From the NCBI GenBank assembly GCA_018694455.1, contig JABHNP010000261.1, forward strand, positions 1 through 6,282: a DNA stretch of 6,282 bases, written 5' to 3'. The notes below the pieces were generated by a model, which saw nothing but the letters and a program-made list of their open reading frames with translations, made no database searches and had not been told where the DNA came from. A program made the position numbers and the translations under genes. Every line of letters starts with the position of its first letter. The first letter of the stretch is position 1. This stretch comes from Planctomycetaceae bacterium. GTDB lineage: Bacteria > Planctomycetota > Planctomycetia > Pirellulales > UBA1268. Positions 1 through 6,156 of this stretch are shown here, one piece after another.

Positions 1-20
1 CTAATGGTCTCAAAGGGCGT

Positions 21-37
21 CAAACTGTCGTAGTTTG
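21..37. repeat. 6-bp perfect inverted repeat in leader
   Basis: CAAACT and AGTTTG form perfect 6-bp arms around a 5-nt spacer, about 100 bp upstream of the first fucosidase. It could be an operator half-site pair or a weak hairpin at the end of an upstream transcript. No T-tract follows, so it does not look like an intrinsic terminator. The arms are short enough to arise by chance. Confidence 0.25.
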
Positions 38-58
38 CGGGTACATGAGGGGGCGGTT

Positions 59-72
59 GAGCCAGTCGGCTC
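59..72. repeat. 5-bp GC-rich hairpin (GAGCC-AGTC-GGCTC)
   Basis: GAGCC and GGCTC are perfect complements around an AGTC tetraloop, extendable by one T-G wobble. The following bases (gtcttctac) are pyrimidine rich but lack a real T-run. It may be a weak terminator of a gene upstream of the window or a structure in the leader of the fucosidase operon. No function can be assigned from the sequence. Confidence 0.25.
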
Positions 73-100
73 GTCTTCTACATTGAGTTTACGGTTTTCG

Positions 101-106
101 TATATT
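101..106 (+). promoter_or_regulatory. candidate -10 box (TATATT) for fucosidase operon
   Basis: TATATT matches the sigma-70 -10 consensus at 5 of 6 bases and lies 32 bp before the chosen start codon. The nearest -35-like hexamer, TTGAGT at 83-88, is only 12 bp away, which is too short. A correctly spaced -35 is not convincing. It is offered as the best promoter remnant in the leader, not as a firm call. Confidence 0.2.
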
Positions 107-125
107 TGGGTGGTCAATACTGAAC

Positions 126-133
126 AAAGGAAG
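126..133 (+). promoter_or_regulatory. ribosome binding site deciding the first fucosidase start
   Basis: AAAGGAAG ends 5 nt before the ATG at 139. This supports ATG-139 over the in-frame TTG at 136 immediately before it and over the second ATG at 148. Confidence 0.6.
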
Positions 134-138
134 ACTTG

Positions 139-1773
139 ATGAACTGGATGAAACCTAGGGACCGTACACGTTATGAATATTGTTTCCAAGCCGTAGGTTC
201 TTCGGGCAGGCTTTTACTTCTTGGATGTCTTGCCGTGTTGGGTAGTCAACAACGATACATCGCTGCGCAGGCAGAAACAGTTCAAGAAACCACGTATGAA
301 GCAAATTGGGAGTCTCTCGATTCACGGCCGACGCCATCGTGGTTTCAGGATTCAAAATTTGGAATCTTTATTCATTGGGGTCTGTACTCCGTGCCAGCAT
401 GGTCGCCCAGAGGAACCTATGCAGAATGGTATTGGCATGCGAAGGATGGACTCCCTCGAAAGCACGCCGCTGCGGTGGCTCGATCAGATGCCGTTAAGGA
501 ATTTCATCAACGGGTCTATGGAGAAGAATTTGATTACAGGGACTTCCGACCACTATTTACCTGCGAACTCTTTCAGCCAGAACAGTGGGCGAAAATTTTC
601 AAAAGAAGTGGTGCTCGCTATGTTGTGCTCACGTCAAAACATCACGACGGCTATTGTCTCTGGCCGAGTAAGGAGGCTACTGAGAGTTTTGGAACCGCTT
701 GGAATAGTGTCGAGTCAGGCCCACACCGTGACCTTGTGGGTGATCTGACTCGGGCGGTGAGAGCTGAAGGGCTCAAGATGGGTCTGTACTACTCCATCTG
801 GGATTGGTTCAATCCATATTGGCCCGAAATAGAGCATCCATACACTGGAAAAAAAGACGAGAGCCCTGAAGGTGCAGCGGGGCGAAAGAAATATATCCAC
901 GAAGTCATGTACCCGCAGTTCAAGGAACTTGTAGCGAAGTATCAGCCAGCCTTGATTTTTTCGGACGGCGACTGGTGGATGGATGATGATAAATGGGAAA
1001 CACGCCCGCTACTTGCCTGGCTGTATAACCATGCACCGAATAAAGATGAAGTTGTGATCAATGATCGGTGGGGCAAGGTGCGAGGCAAACATGGCGGGTA
1101 CTTCACAACCGAATATGGCGCCGGATTTGATGATCCTGAAGTTCTGTGGGAAGAAAACCGTGGCATTGGGATGTCATTCGGGTTTAACCGGGAAGAATCT
1201 TTTGAGGACTATAACTCTGCCGAACAGCTCATCCTCATGCTCGTCGACACCGTCTCACGCGGTGGTAACCTGCTTCTCGACGTGGGCCCGACGCATGACG
1301 GGAGAATCCCGGTGATTATGGAAGAGAGGCTTGCGGAAATCGGAGGATGGCTCGATATCAATGGTGAGGCGATCTATGGAAGCCGACGTTGGGTAAAAGA
1401 TGCACAGTGGAGTCCTGGCACAATGCCAGATTTTTCGAAAGAAGACCACCACTCAGGAGATGCACTGAGGCAGTCGACGATTCTCCCAAAGCCAGGAAAT
1501 GCATCACGTGAAATTTTGTTTACGTGCAATGGTCATACCGTCTATGCAATGAGTCCGGGCTGGCCAAAGGGTACGTCGCTTGTTGTGCGAGATGTTGTGT
1601 CGGCAGATAACACCGAGATTTCGCTTCTCGGTGTAGAAAAACATCTTTCGTGGCAGCAGGTTGGCAAGACAATCACAATCGACCTCACAGAAATAGGAAT
1701 TAATGATCTGCCATGCGACCACGTCTACACCTTTAAACTGACAAACATCACTCCAGCGGGCGGGGAACAATAG
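139..1773 (+). CDS. secreted GH29 alpha-L-fucosidase, FUCA1-like (EC 3.2.1.51)
   Basis: This 544-aa retaining exo-glycosidase should hydrolyse terminal alpha-L-fucose from glycans outside the cytoplasm. An unusually long charged n-region (residues 1-24) precedes a hydrophobic core (LLLLGCLAVLG, 25-35), with likely type I cleavage after AQA-45. C30 is a poor lipobox because R24 is too close. The GH29 barrel spans about 50-430, with FGIFIHWG (H79), AEWY (E96, W97) and KHHDG (H168, H169). By motif comparison with human FUCA1 (D225, E289), the nucleophile is D276 in FSDGDWW and the acid/base is E338 in LWEEN. NDRWG, RGGNLLLDVGP and NGEAIYGSR are also family motifs. A beta-sandwich domain follows from about 455. 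ATG-139 is chosen because of the SD at 126-133; a TTG lies one codon upstream. It is first in a run of three GH29 genes, 8 nt from the next. Both catalytic residues are present. Substrate linkage cannot be read from sequence. Confidence 0.93.
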   Translation: MNWMKPRDRTRYEYCFQAVGSSGRLLLLGCLAVLGSQQRYIAAQAETVQETTYEANWESLDSRPTPSWFQDSKFGIFIHWGLYSVPAWSPRGTYAEWYWHAKDGLPRKHAAAVARSDAVKEFHQRVYGEEFDYRDFRPLFTCELFQPEQWAKIFKRSGARYVVLTSKHHDGYCLWPSKEATESFGTAWNSVESGPHRDLVGDLTRAVRAEGLKMGLYYSIWDWFNPYWPEIEHPYTGKKDESPEGAAGRKKYIHEVMYPQFKELVAKYQPALIFSDGDWWMDDDKWETRPLLAWLYNHAPNKDEVVINDRWGKVRGKHGGYFTTEYGAGFDDPEVLWEENRGIGMSFGFNREESFEDYNSAEQLILMLVDTVSRGGNLLLDVGPTHDGRIPVIMEERLAEIGGWLDINGEAIYGSRRWVKDAQWSPGTMPDFSKEDHHSGDALRQSTILPKPGNASREILFTCNGHTVYAMSPGWPKGTSLVVRDVVSADNTEISLLGVEKHLSWQQVGKTITIDLTEIGINDLPCDHVYTFKLTNITPAGGEQ

Positions 1774-1781
1774 GAAATACA

Positions 1782-3296
1782 ATGATCGTACGAAACAAAA
1801 TCATTTGGGTCGCTTTGCTTGTTGGGGCAATCTGCTCTGTACCGCCAGCTCCCGGGCATACGGCGGAAGAATATGATGCGACTGTCGAATCGCTGCAGCA
1901 GTATCAGTGCCCAGACTGGTTTCGTGATGCAAAATTTGGCATCTATCTTCATTGGGGTGCCTACTCAGTGGTCGAGCGGGGCGAGTGGTACGCACGAAAA
2001 CTGTATGAAGAAGGTGGTGATGACTATGCGTATCACCTTACGAAGTACGGCCATCCATCAGAATTTGGGTATAAGGATTTCATTCCATTGTGGAAGGCCG
2101 AAAAGTTTGACCCTGATGCCCTCCTCGCACTTTTTAAGCGGGCCGGTGCAAAGTACTTTTCACCCTGTGCAGTCCATCACGATAACTTTGATCTCTGGGA
2201 TTCAAAGCACCATGCATGGAATGCAGTTAAGATGGGACCGAAGAAAGATATTATTGGTGCCTGGCGTGACGCGACACGTAAGGCTGGCCTGCGGTTTGGA
2301 GTCACAACGCATCTATCGCGAAGTTACAGCTGGCTGAATGTTGCAAACCAGGCAGATATCTCCGGTTCAAAAAAAGGTGTTCCCTATGACGGTGGGCAAG
2401 GTGCTGGAAAAGGCCTGTACCCACCAAACGATGGGCAGACCACACATCCGCGAGCACCGCTGAATGCACCGAAGGCATGGCGAGATCACTGGAAGAAACG
2501 GCTTGAGCAACTCATTGATGATTACCAACCTGATCATCTGTATTTTGATTGTGCCGTGCCTTTCCGTGGCGACGACAATGGGCAGACCGGGATGGATGTC
2601 ATTGCGCACTTTTACAACGCCCGTCCGGAAGGTGTGATGTGCGTAAAAGAGCGACCGTGGCAAGGGCTCTACGCTGATGGTATGACAACGCTTGACTACG
2701 AGCGAGGCAAGGCGAGTCACATTCTTTCCAAGCCATGGCAGACAGATGATTCAATTGGATCGTGGGGCTATGACGTCAACAAGCCCTACACCACATCAGA
2801 TCTTCAGATTGATAAGTTTGTCGATATCGTGAGCAAAAACGGAAACCTACTGCTCAATGTGCCCATTCGGGCGGACGGCACCCTCGATGCGACCGCAACA
2901 AAAATTCTTGAAGATATCGGTGGGTGGTTAGCGGTCCATGGAGAGGGTATCTACGAAACTCGTCCATGGCATTATTTCGGCGAGGGGAAGGTTAATGAGA
3001 TCCCCCACTTTGTTGAAGAATCTCCGTACACGTTCCGTGATGTGCGGTACACCGCAAAGGGCGAAGACCTCTATGCGTTCATTTTGAAGTGGCCACCGAA
3101 AAACAAAGAGTATGTTGAGCTTGCCTTACTTGCACCGGGAAATATCCGCATTGGAAACATTGTTTCTGTCGAAATGCTTGGGTATGAAGGAGATCTTGTC
3201 TGGGAGCAGCACCCTGATGGCCTCCGGGTGACGTTTCCAGAGAAAAGACCAACTGAATTTGCGCACTGCCTGAAGATACAGTTCTCAGATCAATGA
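1782..3296 (+). CDS. secreted GH29 alpha-L-fucosidase paralog, divergent acid/base region
   Basis: This 504-aa GH29 enzyme has a short classical signal peptide (MIVRNK, then hydrophobic 7-20, cleavage near HTA-28). Barrel motifs are FGIYLHWG (H57), GEWY (E68, W69), VHHDNF (H132, H133) and LYFDCAV with nucleophile D256. The FUCA1-type Trp-Glu acid/base is absent: the matching position reads PWQTDDSIG (Q320). E307 in LDYERG, 13 residues earlier, is a candidate replacement; the GH29 acid/base is known to be poorly conserved. A Gly/Pro-rich loop (about 190-230) precedes the nucleophile strand. SKNGNLLLNVP and the C-terminal sandwich (from about 415) are typical. A GGAA purine stretch overlapping the previous stop is the only, weak, SD, so translational coupling with gene 1 is likely. 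The GH29 call is firm. Fucosidase activity is probable, but related specificity for other fucose-like sugars is possible. Confidence 0.9.
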   Translation: MIVRNKIIWVALLVGAICSVPPAPGHTAEEYDATVESLQQYQCPDWFRDAKFGIYLHWGAYSVVERGEWYARKLYEEGGDDYAYHLTKYGHPSEFGYKDFIPLWKAEKFDPDALLALFKRAGAKYFSPCAVHHDNFDLWDSKHHAWNAVKMGPKKDIIGAWRDATRKAGLRFGVTTHLSRSYSWLNVANQADISGSKKGVPYDGGQGAGKGLYPPNDGQTTHPRAPLNAPKAWRDHWKKRLEQLIDDYQPDHLYFDCAVPFRGDDNGQTGMDVIAHFYNARPEGVMCVKERPWQGLYADGMTTLDYERGKASHILSKPWQTDDSIGSWGYDVNKPYTTSDLQIDKFVDIVSKNGNLLLNVPIRADGTLDATATKILEDIGGWLAVHGEGIYETRPWHYFGEGKVNEIPHFVEESPYTFRDVRYTAKGEDLYAFILKWPPKNKEYVELALLAPGNIRIGNIVSVEMLGYEGDLVWEQHPDGLRVTFPEKRPTEFAHCLKIQFSDQ

Positions 3297-3310
3297 AGTT
3301 GTCCTATGCC

Positions 3311-3316
3311 AGGAGG
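3311..3316 (+). promoter_or_regulatory. strong Shine-Dalgarno AGGAGG for the third fucosidase
   Basis: A perfect AGGAGG lies 9 nt before ATG-3326, inside the first codons of the longer reading that starts at ATG-3293. It is the best ribosome binding site in the window and argues that translation starts at 3326. The 3293 ATG, which overlaps the previous stop as ATGA, has no SD of its own. Confidence 0.65.
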
Positions 3317-3325
3317 TCTGCCCTG

Positions 3326-4942
3326 ATGAAAATACCTGGCCATGTAGTGACCGCAAGGTTTATGGTTCGACTGCACGCAGTGTATGTGTGTGTCACTGTG
3401 ATGATCGCTGTATCGGCATCGACGCTCCTAGCTGGCGAGACATATAAGCCGGAATGGAAATCGCTTGCTCGCCATAAGCAGGCCCCCGAATGGTTTCGTG
3501 ATGCGAAGTTTGGTATCTACTTTCACTGGGGTCCTTATGCGGTTCCATCTTTTGGGAATGAGCATTACCCGCGGACAATGTATGGCCATGTCAGTGGGAA
3601 GACCCCAAAACCCAAGAGGCCGATCAAACAAGGAATAGGTTTCCAGACGTATCGAGAACATGAATTTCATATTGAGAAGTATGGGCTTCCCAAAAATTTC
3701 GAATATCACGATTTTTTTCCCCTATTTACAGCAAGGAAATTCAACGCCGAGGAGTGGGCAGATATTTTCTTCCTGGCAGGTGCAAAGTTCGCTGGCCCTG
3801 TTGCAATGCACCATGACGGTTTTGCCATGTGGAATTCAACGGTAACACCGTGGAATAGCAAGTTGCTTGGCCCGAAAAAGGACATTGTGGGTGAAGTTGC
3901 CTACGCGATACGCAAGCGGGGCATGAAGTTCATCACAACGTTTCATCATGCAAAAGTGGGTCGTGCCGCCGAAGAAGATACGGAGAAACATCGGTGGCAT
4001 TATCTTGGCAGGGAAAAATATTTTGAACGTGAATCACCGAAGAATGTCGGTGGTAACGATGTGGAGCTACAAAAGCTATACGGCACGCTGCCATGGCCAG
4101 AATTTCTGGACCTGTGGAGTGTGCTTCTTTCGGAAGTCATCGACCAATATCATCCGGATATTATCTGGTTTGACTCGTGGCTCGACCGAATTCCTGCGGG
4201 CACGCAACGAAAGTTCCTTGCTGAATATTTCAATGCCGCGGAGCGTTGGGGCAAAGACGTTGTGGTGACGTATAAGCAGGACGACCTTCCGTGTAATGTA
4301 GGCGTCGTTGATTTTGAGAAAGGCCGCCTTGATACGGTGACTGAATATGCCTGGCTGACCGATGACACGATAAGCGCGGGGTCGTGGACTACAACTGGAA
4401 GTTGGTCATACACAGACGAACTCGATATCAAACCGGCGAAGGAGTTGCTGCATACGTTAATCGATATTGTGAGTAAAAATGGAAATTTACTGCTCAATAT
4501 TTCGCCAACGCCTGAGGGTGTTATTCCAGAATCGCAACGCGAAAGCCTGCTGGGTATGGGGACGTGGCTACGAGCAAACGGCGAAGCAATTTATGGCACA
4601 CGCCCTTTCACTACGTATGGTGAAGGACCTAAACGCCTGACTTCGAGCGGGCACTTTGTGGAGATGAGTGGAGAGTACACGAGTGAGAATATTCGCTTTA
4701 CCACGAAAGGCCGTACTATTTTCGCGATTCAGTTGGGTTGGCCGGGATCACAAAAGCGCATTGCAATGAAAAGCCTCGGAAGGAAGCAGCTTGGCGCACG
4801 AGGGATCAAGAGTATTTCGGTTCTTGATTCGCCAGAAGAAATCAGCTGGAGCCTTGAGGAAGATGTACTCTATGTGACATCACCTCTGGTCCCTCCAAAC
4901 GAAACCGCAATTTGTTATCGCATTGAGACGACTGGTCCATAA
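3326..4942 (+). CDS. secreted GH29 alpha-L-fucosidase paralog with altered sugar-binding Trp
   Basis: This GH29 enzyme has 538 aa from ATG-3326, chosen for its AGGAGG. An alternative ATG at 3293 gives 549 aa and a 4-nt overlap with the previous stop; ATG-3362 would give the most compact signal peptide. The hydrophobic stretch at 18-36 is an export signal, with cleavage near residues 31-37. Motifs are FGIYFHWG (H67), GNEHYPR (E79, H80), MHHDGF (H162, H163) and IIWFDSW with nucleophile D283. As in the second paralog, the FUCA1-type WE is replaced (AWLTDDTI, L344). E331 in DFEKG is the parallel acid/base candidate. The usual Trp after E79 is His here, which may reshape the fucose pocket. A lysine-rich insertion (about 90-115) follows. 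SKNGNLLLNISP and a C-terminal sandwich domain (from about 445) close the protein. It is the last gene of the GH29 run. Family membership is firm; specificity is unknown and may differ from the other two. Confidence 0.9.
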   Translation: MKIPGHVVTARFMVRLHAVYVCVTVMIAVSASTLLAGETYKPEWKSLARHKQAPEWFRDAKFGIYFHWGPYAVPSFGNEHYPRTMYGHVSGKTPKPKRPIKQGIGFQTYREHEFHIEKYGLPKNFEYHDFFPLFTARKFNAEEWADIFFLAGAKFAGPVAMHHDGFAMWNSTVTPWNSKLLGPKKDIVGEVAYAIRKRGMKFITTFHHAKVGRAAEEDTEKHRWHYLGREKYFERESPKNVGGNDVELQKLYGTLPWPEFLDLWSVLLSEVIDQYHPDIIWFDSWLDRIPAGTQRKFLAEYFNAAERWGKDVVVTYKQDDLPCNVGVVDFEKGRLDTVTEYAWLTDDTISAGSWTTTGSWSYTDELDIKPAKELLHTLIDIVSKNGNLLLNISPTPEGVIPESQRESLLGMGTWLRANGEAIYGTRPFTTYGEGPKRLTSSGHFVEMSGEYTSENIRFTTKGRTIFAIQLGWPGSQKRIAMKSLGRKQLGARGIKSISVLDSPEEISWSLEEDVLYVTSPLVPPNETAICYRIETTGP

Positions 4943-4973
4943 AAAACAAAAGAGAGTTTTGCGGCCGACGTAT

Positions 4974-4995
4974 GCATGCCTGGGAATGGGTATGC
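4974..4995. repeat. imperfect hairpin downstream of the fucosidase operon
   Basis: GCATGCC and GGTATGC pair as a 7-bp stem containing one G-U wobble around an 8-nt loop, 31 nt after the last fucosidase stop. An A-rich, not T-rich, stretch follows, so it is not a standard intrinsic terminator on the + strand. It could stabilise the 3' end of the transcript or be chance. Confidence 0.25.
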
Positions 4996-5092
4996 GATAG
5001 AGAAAAACCCTCCGGAAAGAAGATTTGCTCCGTGCCGTGATATAAGTGTTCTTACTTGCTCGCCGATAGCGTTAGGAAAGACATCGTAACTG

Positions 5093-5108
5093 AGAAAAAA
5101 CTTTTTCT
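5093..5108. repeat. A/T-rich 16-bp perfect palindrome upstream of tspO
   Basis: AGAAAAA and TTTTTCT are perfect 7-nt arms with a 2-nt AC spacer, ending 29 bp before the tspO start. The spacer is too small for an RNA hairpin, so if functional it would act as DNA, as a regulator site or a bent A-tract near a promoter. No clean sigma-70 promoter was found in the 195-bp gap. Confidence 0.3.
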
Positions 5109-5126
5109 AGATTACATGGAAGAATC

Positions 5127-5133
5127 AGGAAGG
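5127..5133 (+). promoter_or_regulatory. ribosome binding site of tspO (AGGAAGG)
   Basis: AGGAAGG sits 4 nt before ATG-5138. Together with the in-frame TAG at 5108-5110 it fixes the tspO start: no N-terminal extension is possible in this frame. Confidence 0.6.
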
Positions 5134-5137
5134 TGTT

Positions 5138-5557
5138 ATGGAAATAACATGGATGGAGTGGTATGAGGGCCTTCAGAAGCCTGGCTGGACACCGGAGCCA
5201 GCGACGATCGGTTTTATCTGGCAGGTCCTCTATCCGTTGATCTTTTTCAGTTGCAGCTTTGTATTTTTGAAAGCCTACCGAGGGAAACTTCCTTGGTGTG
5301 TCGCCCTGCCCTTTGCGATCAATCTCATTGCTAATCTTGCTTTTACACCAGTTCAGTTCGGGCTACGTAATTTAGTACTTGCTTTTTTCGATATCTCTAT
5401 CGTTCTTGTAACGATTGTGTGGGGGATGATTGTCATCTGGCGGTACCAACGCTGGGTTGCCATCTTGCAGGTCCCGTATCTGACCTGGGTTGCAATTGCG
5501 ACCGTCTTACAGTTTATGATTACATGGCTTAATGTGATCTCCCCTTCCATGTTGTGA
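5138..5557 (+). CDS. tspO: short TspO/MBR-family membrane protein lacking the first helix
   Basis: This 139-aa tryptophan-rich inner-membrane protein (10 Trp) belongs to the TspO/peripheral benzodiazepine receptor family, whose members bind porphyrins and are linked to oxidative or light stress responses. Visible motifs are EWYEGLQKPGWTP (7-19), IWQVLYPL (27-34), N66 with FTPVQFG (69-75), LAFFDI (81-86), VPYLTWVAIAT (112-122) and terminal LN (131-132). Typical bacterial members have 150-170 aa and five helices. Here the protein starts directly at the loop normally after helix 1, so only four helices remain (about 22-46, 52-74, 78-101, 106-132). The canonical NxxW is NxxF (F69), a conserved Phe is Q73, and the usual Asn near the end of the last helix is Q125. 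It may be a short clade of the family. The SD is good and the stop overlaps the next gene's GTG. The ligand is unknown. Confidence 0.85.
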   Translation: MEITWMEWYEGLQKPGWTPEPATIGFIWQVLYPLIFFSCSFVFLKAYRGKLPWCVALPFAINLIANLAFTPVQFGLRNLVLAFFDISIVLVTIVWGMIVIWRYQRWVAILQVPYLTWVAIATVLQFMITWLNVISPSML

Positions 5558-6156
5558 AAGCTGGTTCAATGAATATTGCACTTATGACTACTGTTTTTGC
5601 TGCGGTCTTTGCTGGGCAATTGGCTGGTACTATAGAACAAGATCCACTGGTGAATTTCCAAAACCAGAATGAGTTTTCCACCTGGAACGCTGTAAATGAC
5701 GGTGTCATGGGGGGACGCTCAGTCGGTAAAATAAAATCAACAACAGATGGTGCCATGCAATTCTTTGGCACGTTATCACTTGAGAATAACGGCGGGTTTG
5801 CCTCAATTCGCTCAGGTCGCTTACAGGTCGAGATGGACCCACAAGAAGCGTTTCGTGTCCGCGTAAAGGGTGATGGCCGTACATACATATTCAACCTGTA
5901 TCCCAAAACACGAAGGATGGCATTCTCGTACCGAGCCTCCTTACCAACGGTAGCCGGTGAGTGGACTGAAGTAACGGTTCCTCTGGAAGACTTTACGCCG
6001 ACTTCCTTTGGGCGACGCGTGCAAAATAAGGGGCCCTTATCTCCTGATCAGATCAGTGGAATTGGTTTCATGTTGAGTGACAAGAAAGCCGGTCCGTTTG
6101 AACTGGAAATACAATGGGTCCGCATTGAGCCAGCGTCTGTTGAAGATAGTCCGTAA
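5554..6156 (+). CDS. exported CIA30-domain protein (NDUFAF1-like fold)
   Basis: This protein has 200 aa from GTG-5554, or 195 aa from ATG-5569. GTG-5554 overlaps the tspO stop as GTGA and adds K2 to the otherwise uncharged signal peptide, so it is slightly preferred; neither start has a clear SD. Hydrophobic residues 7-24 form an export signal. The CIA30 domain (about 30-192) shows the hallmark WNAVNDGVMGGRS (44-56), FGTLSLENNGGFASIR (71-86) and a final ELEIQWVRIE strand. The fold is a galactose-binding-like jelly roll. In mitochondria the family member NDUFAF1 is a complex I assembly factor; bacterial versions lack an assigned role, and an exported one is unlikely to assemble complex I from the cytosolic side. 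The jelly roll could bind a sugar or a protein. Overlap with tspO implies co-translation and a shared process. Family assignment is firm, function unknown. Confidence 0.87.
   Translation: MKAGSMNIALMTTVFAAVFAGQLAGTIEQDPLVNFQNQNEFSTWNAVNDGVMGGRSVGKIKSTTDGAMQFFGTLSLENNGGFASIRSGRLQVEMDPQEAFRVRVKGDGRTYIFNLYPKTRRMAFSYRASLPTVAGEWTEVTVPLEDFTPTSFGRRVQNKGPLSPDQISGIGFMLSDKKAGPFELEIQWVRIEPASVEDSP

Noticed and set aside
1..81. Tail of an upstream gene in the open + frame 3-83
   Set aside because: Only about 26 codons, with no recognisable C-terminal motif; it cannot be told from chance.
164..228. Lipoprotein signal (LLLLGC, Cys30) in the first fucosidase
   Set aside because: R24 lies too close before the Cys for a normal lipobox, and a better type I site (AQA) follows at residue 45.
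221..748. 175-codon open frame on + strand inside the first fucosidase
   Set aside because: It lies wholly within the GH29 gene in another frame, has no SD or recognisable motif, and the GH29 frame explains the region.
1819..2337. 172-codon open frame on + strand inside the second fucosidase
   Set aside because: It overlaps a gene with clear GH29 motifs throughout; the composition is that of a shadow frame.
4974..4995. Intrinsic terminator after the fucosidase operon
   Set aside because: A stem exists but it is followed by A-rich sequence, not a T-run, so it is listed only as a repeat.
5529..5906. 125-codon minus-strand open frame opposite the CIA30 gene
   Set aside because: It is antisense to the diagnostic WNAVNDGVMGG region and shows no domain-like features.
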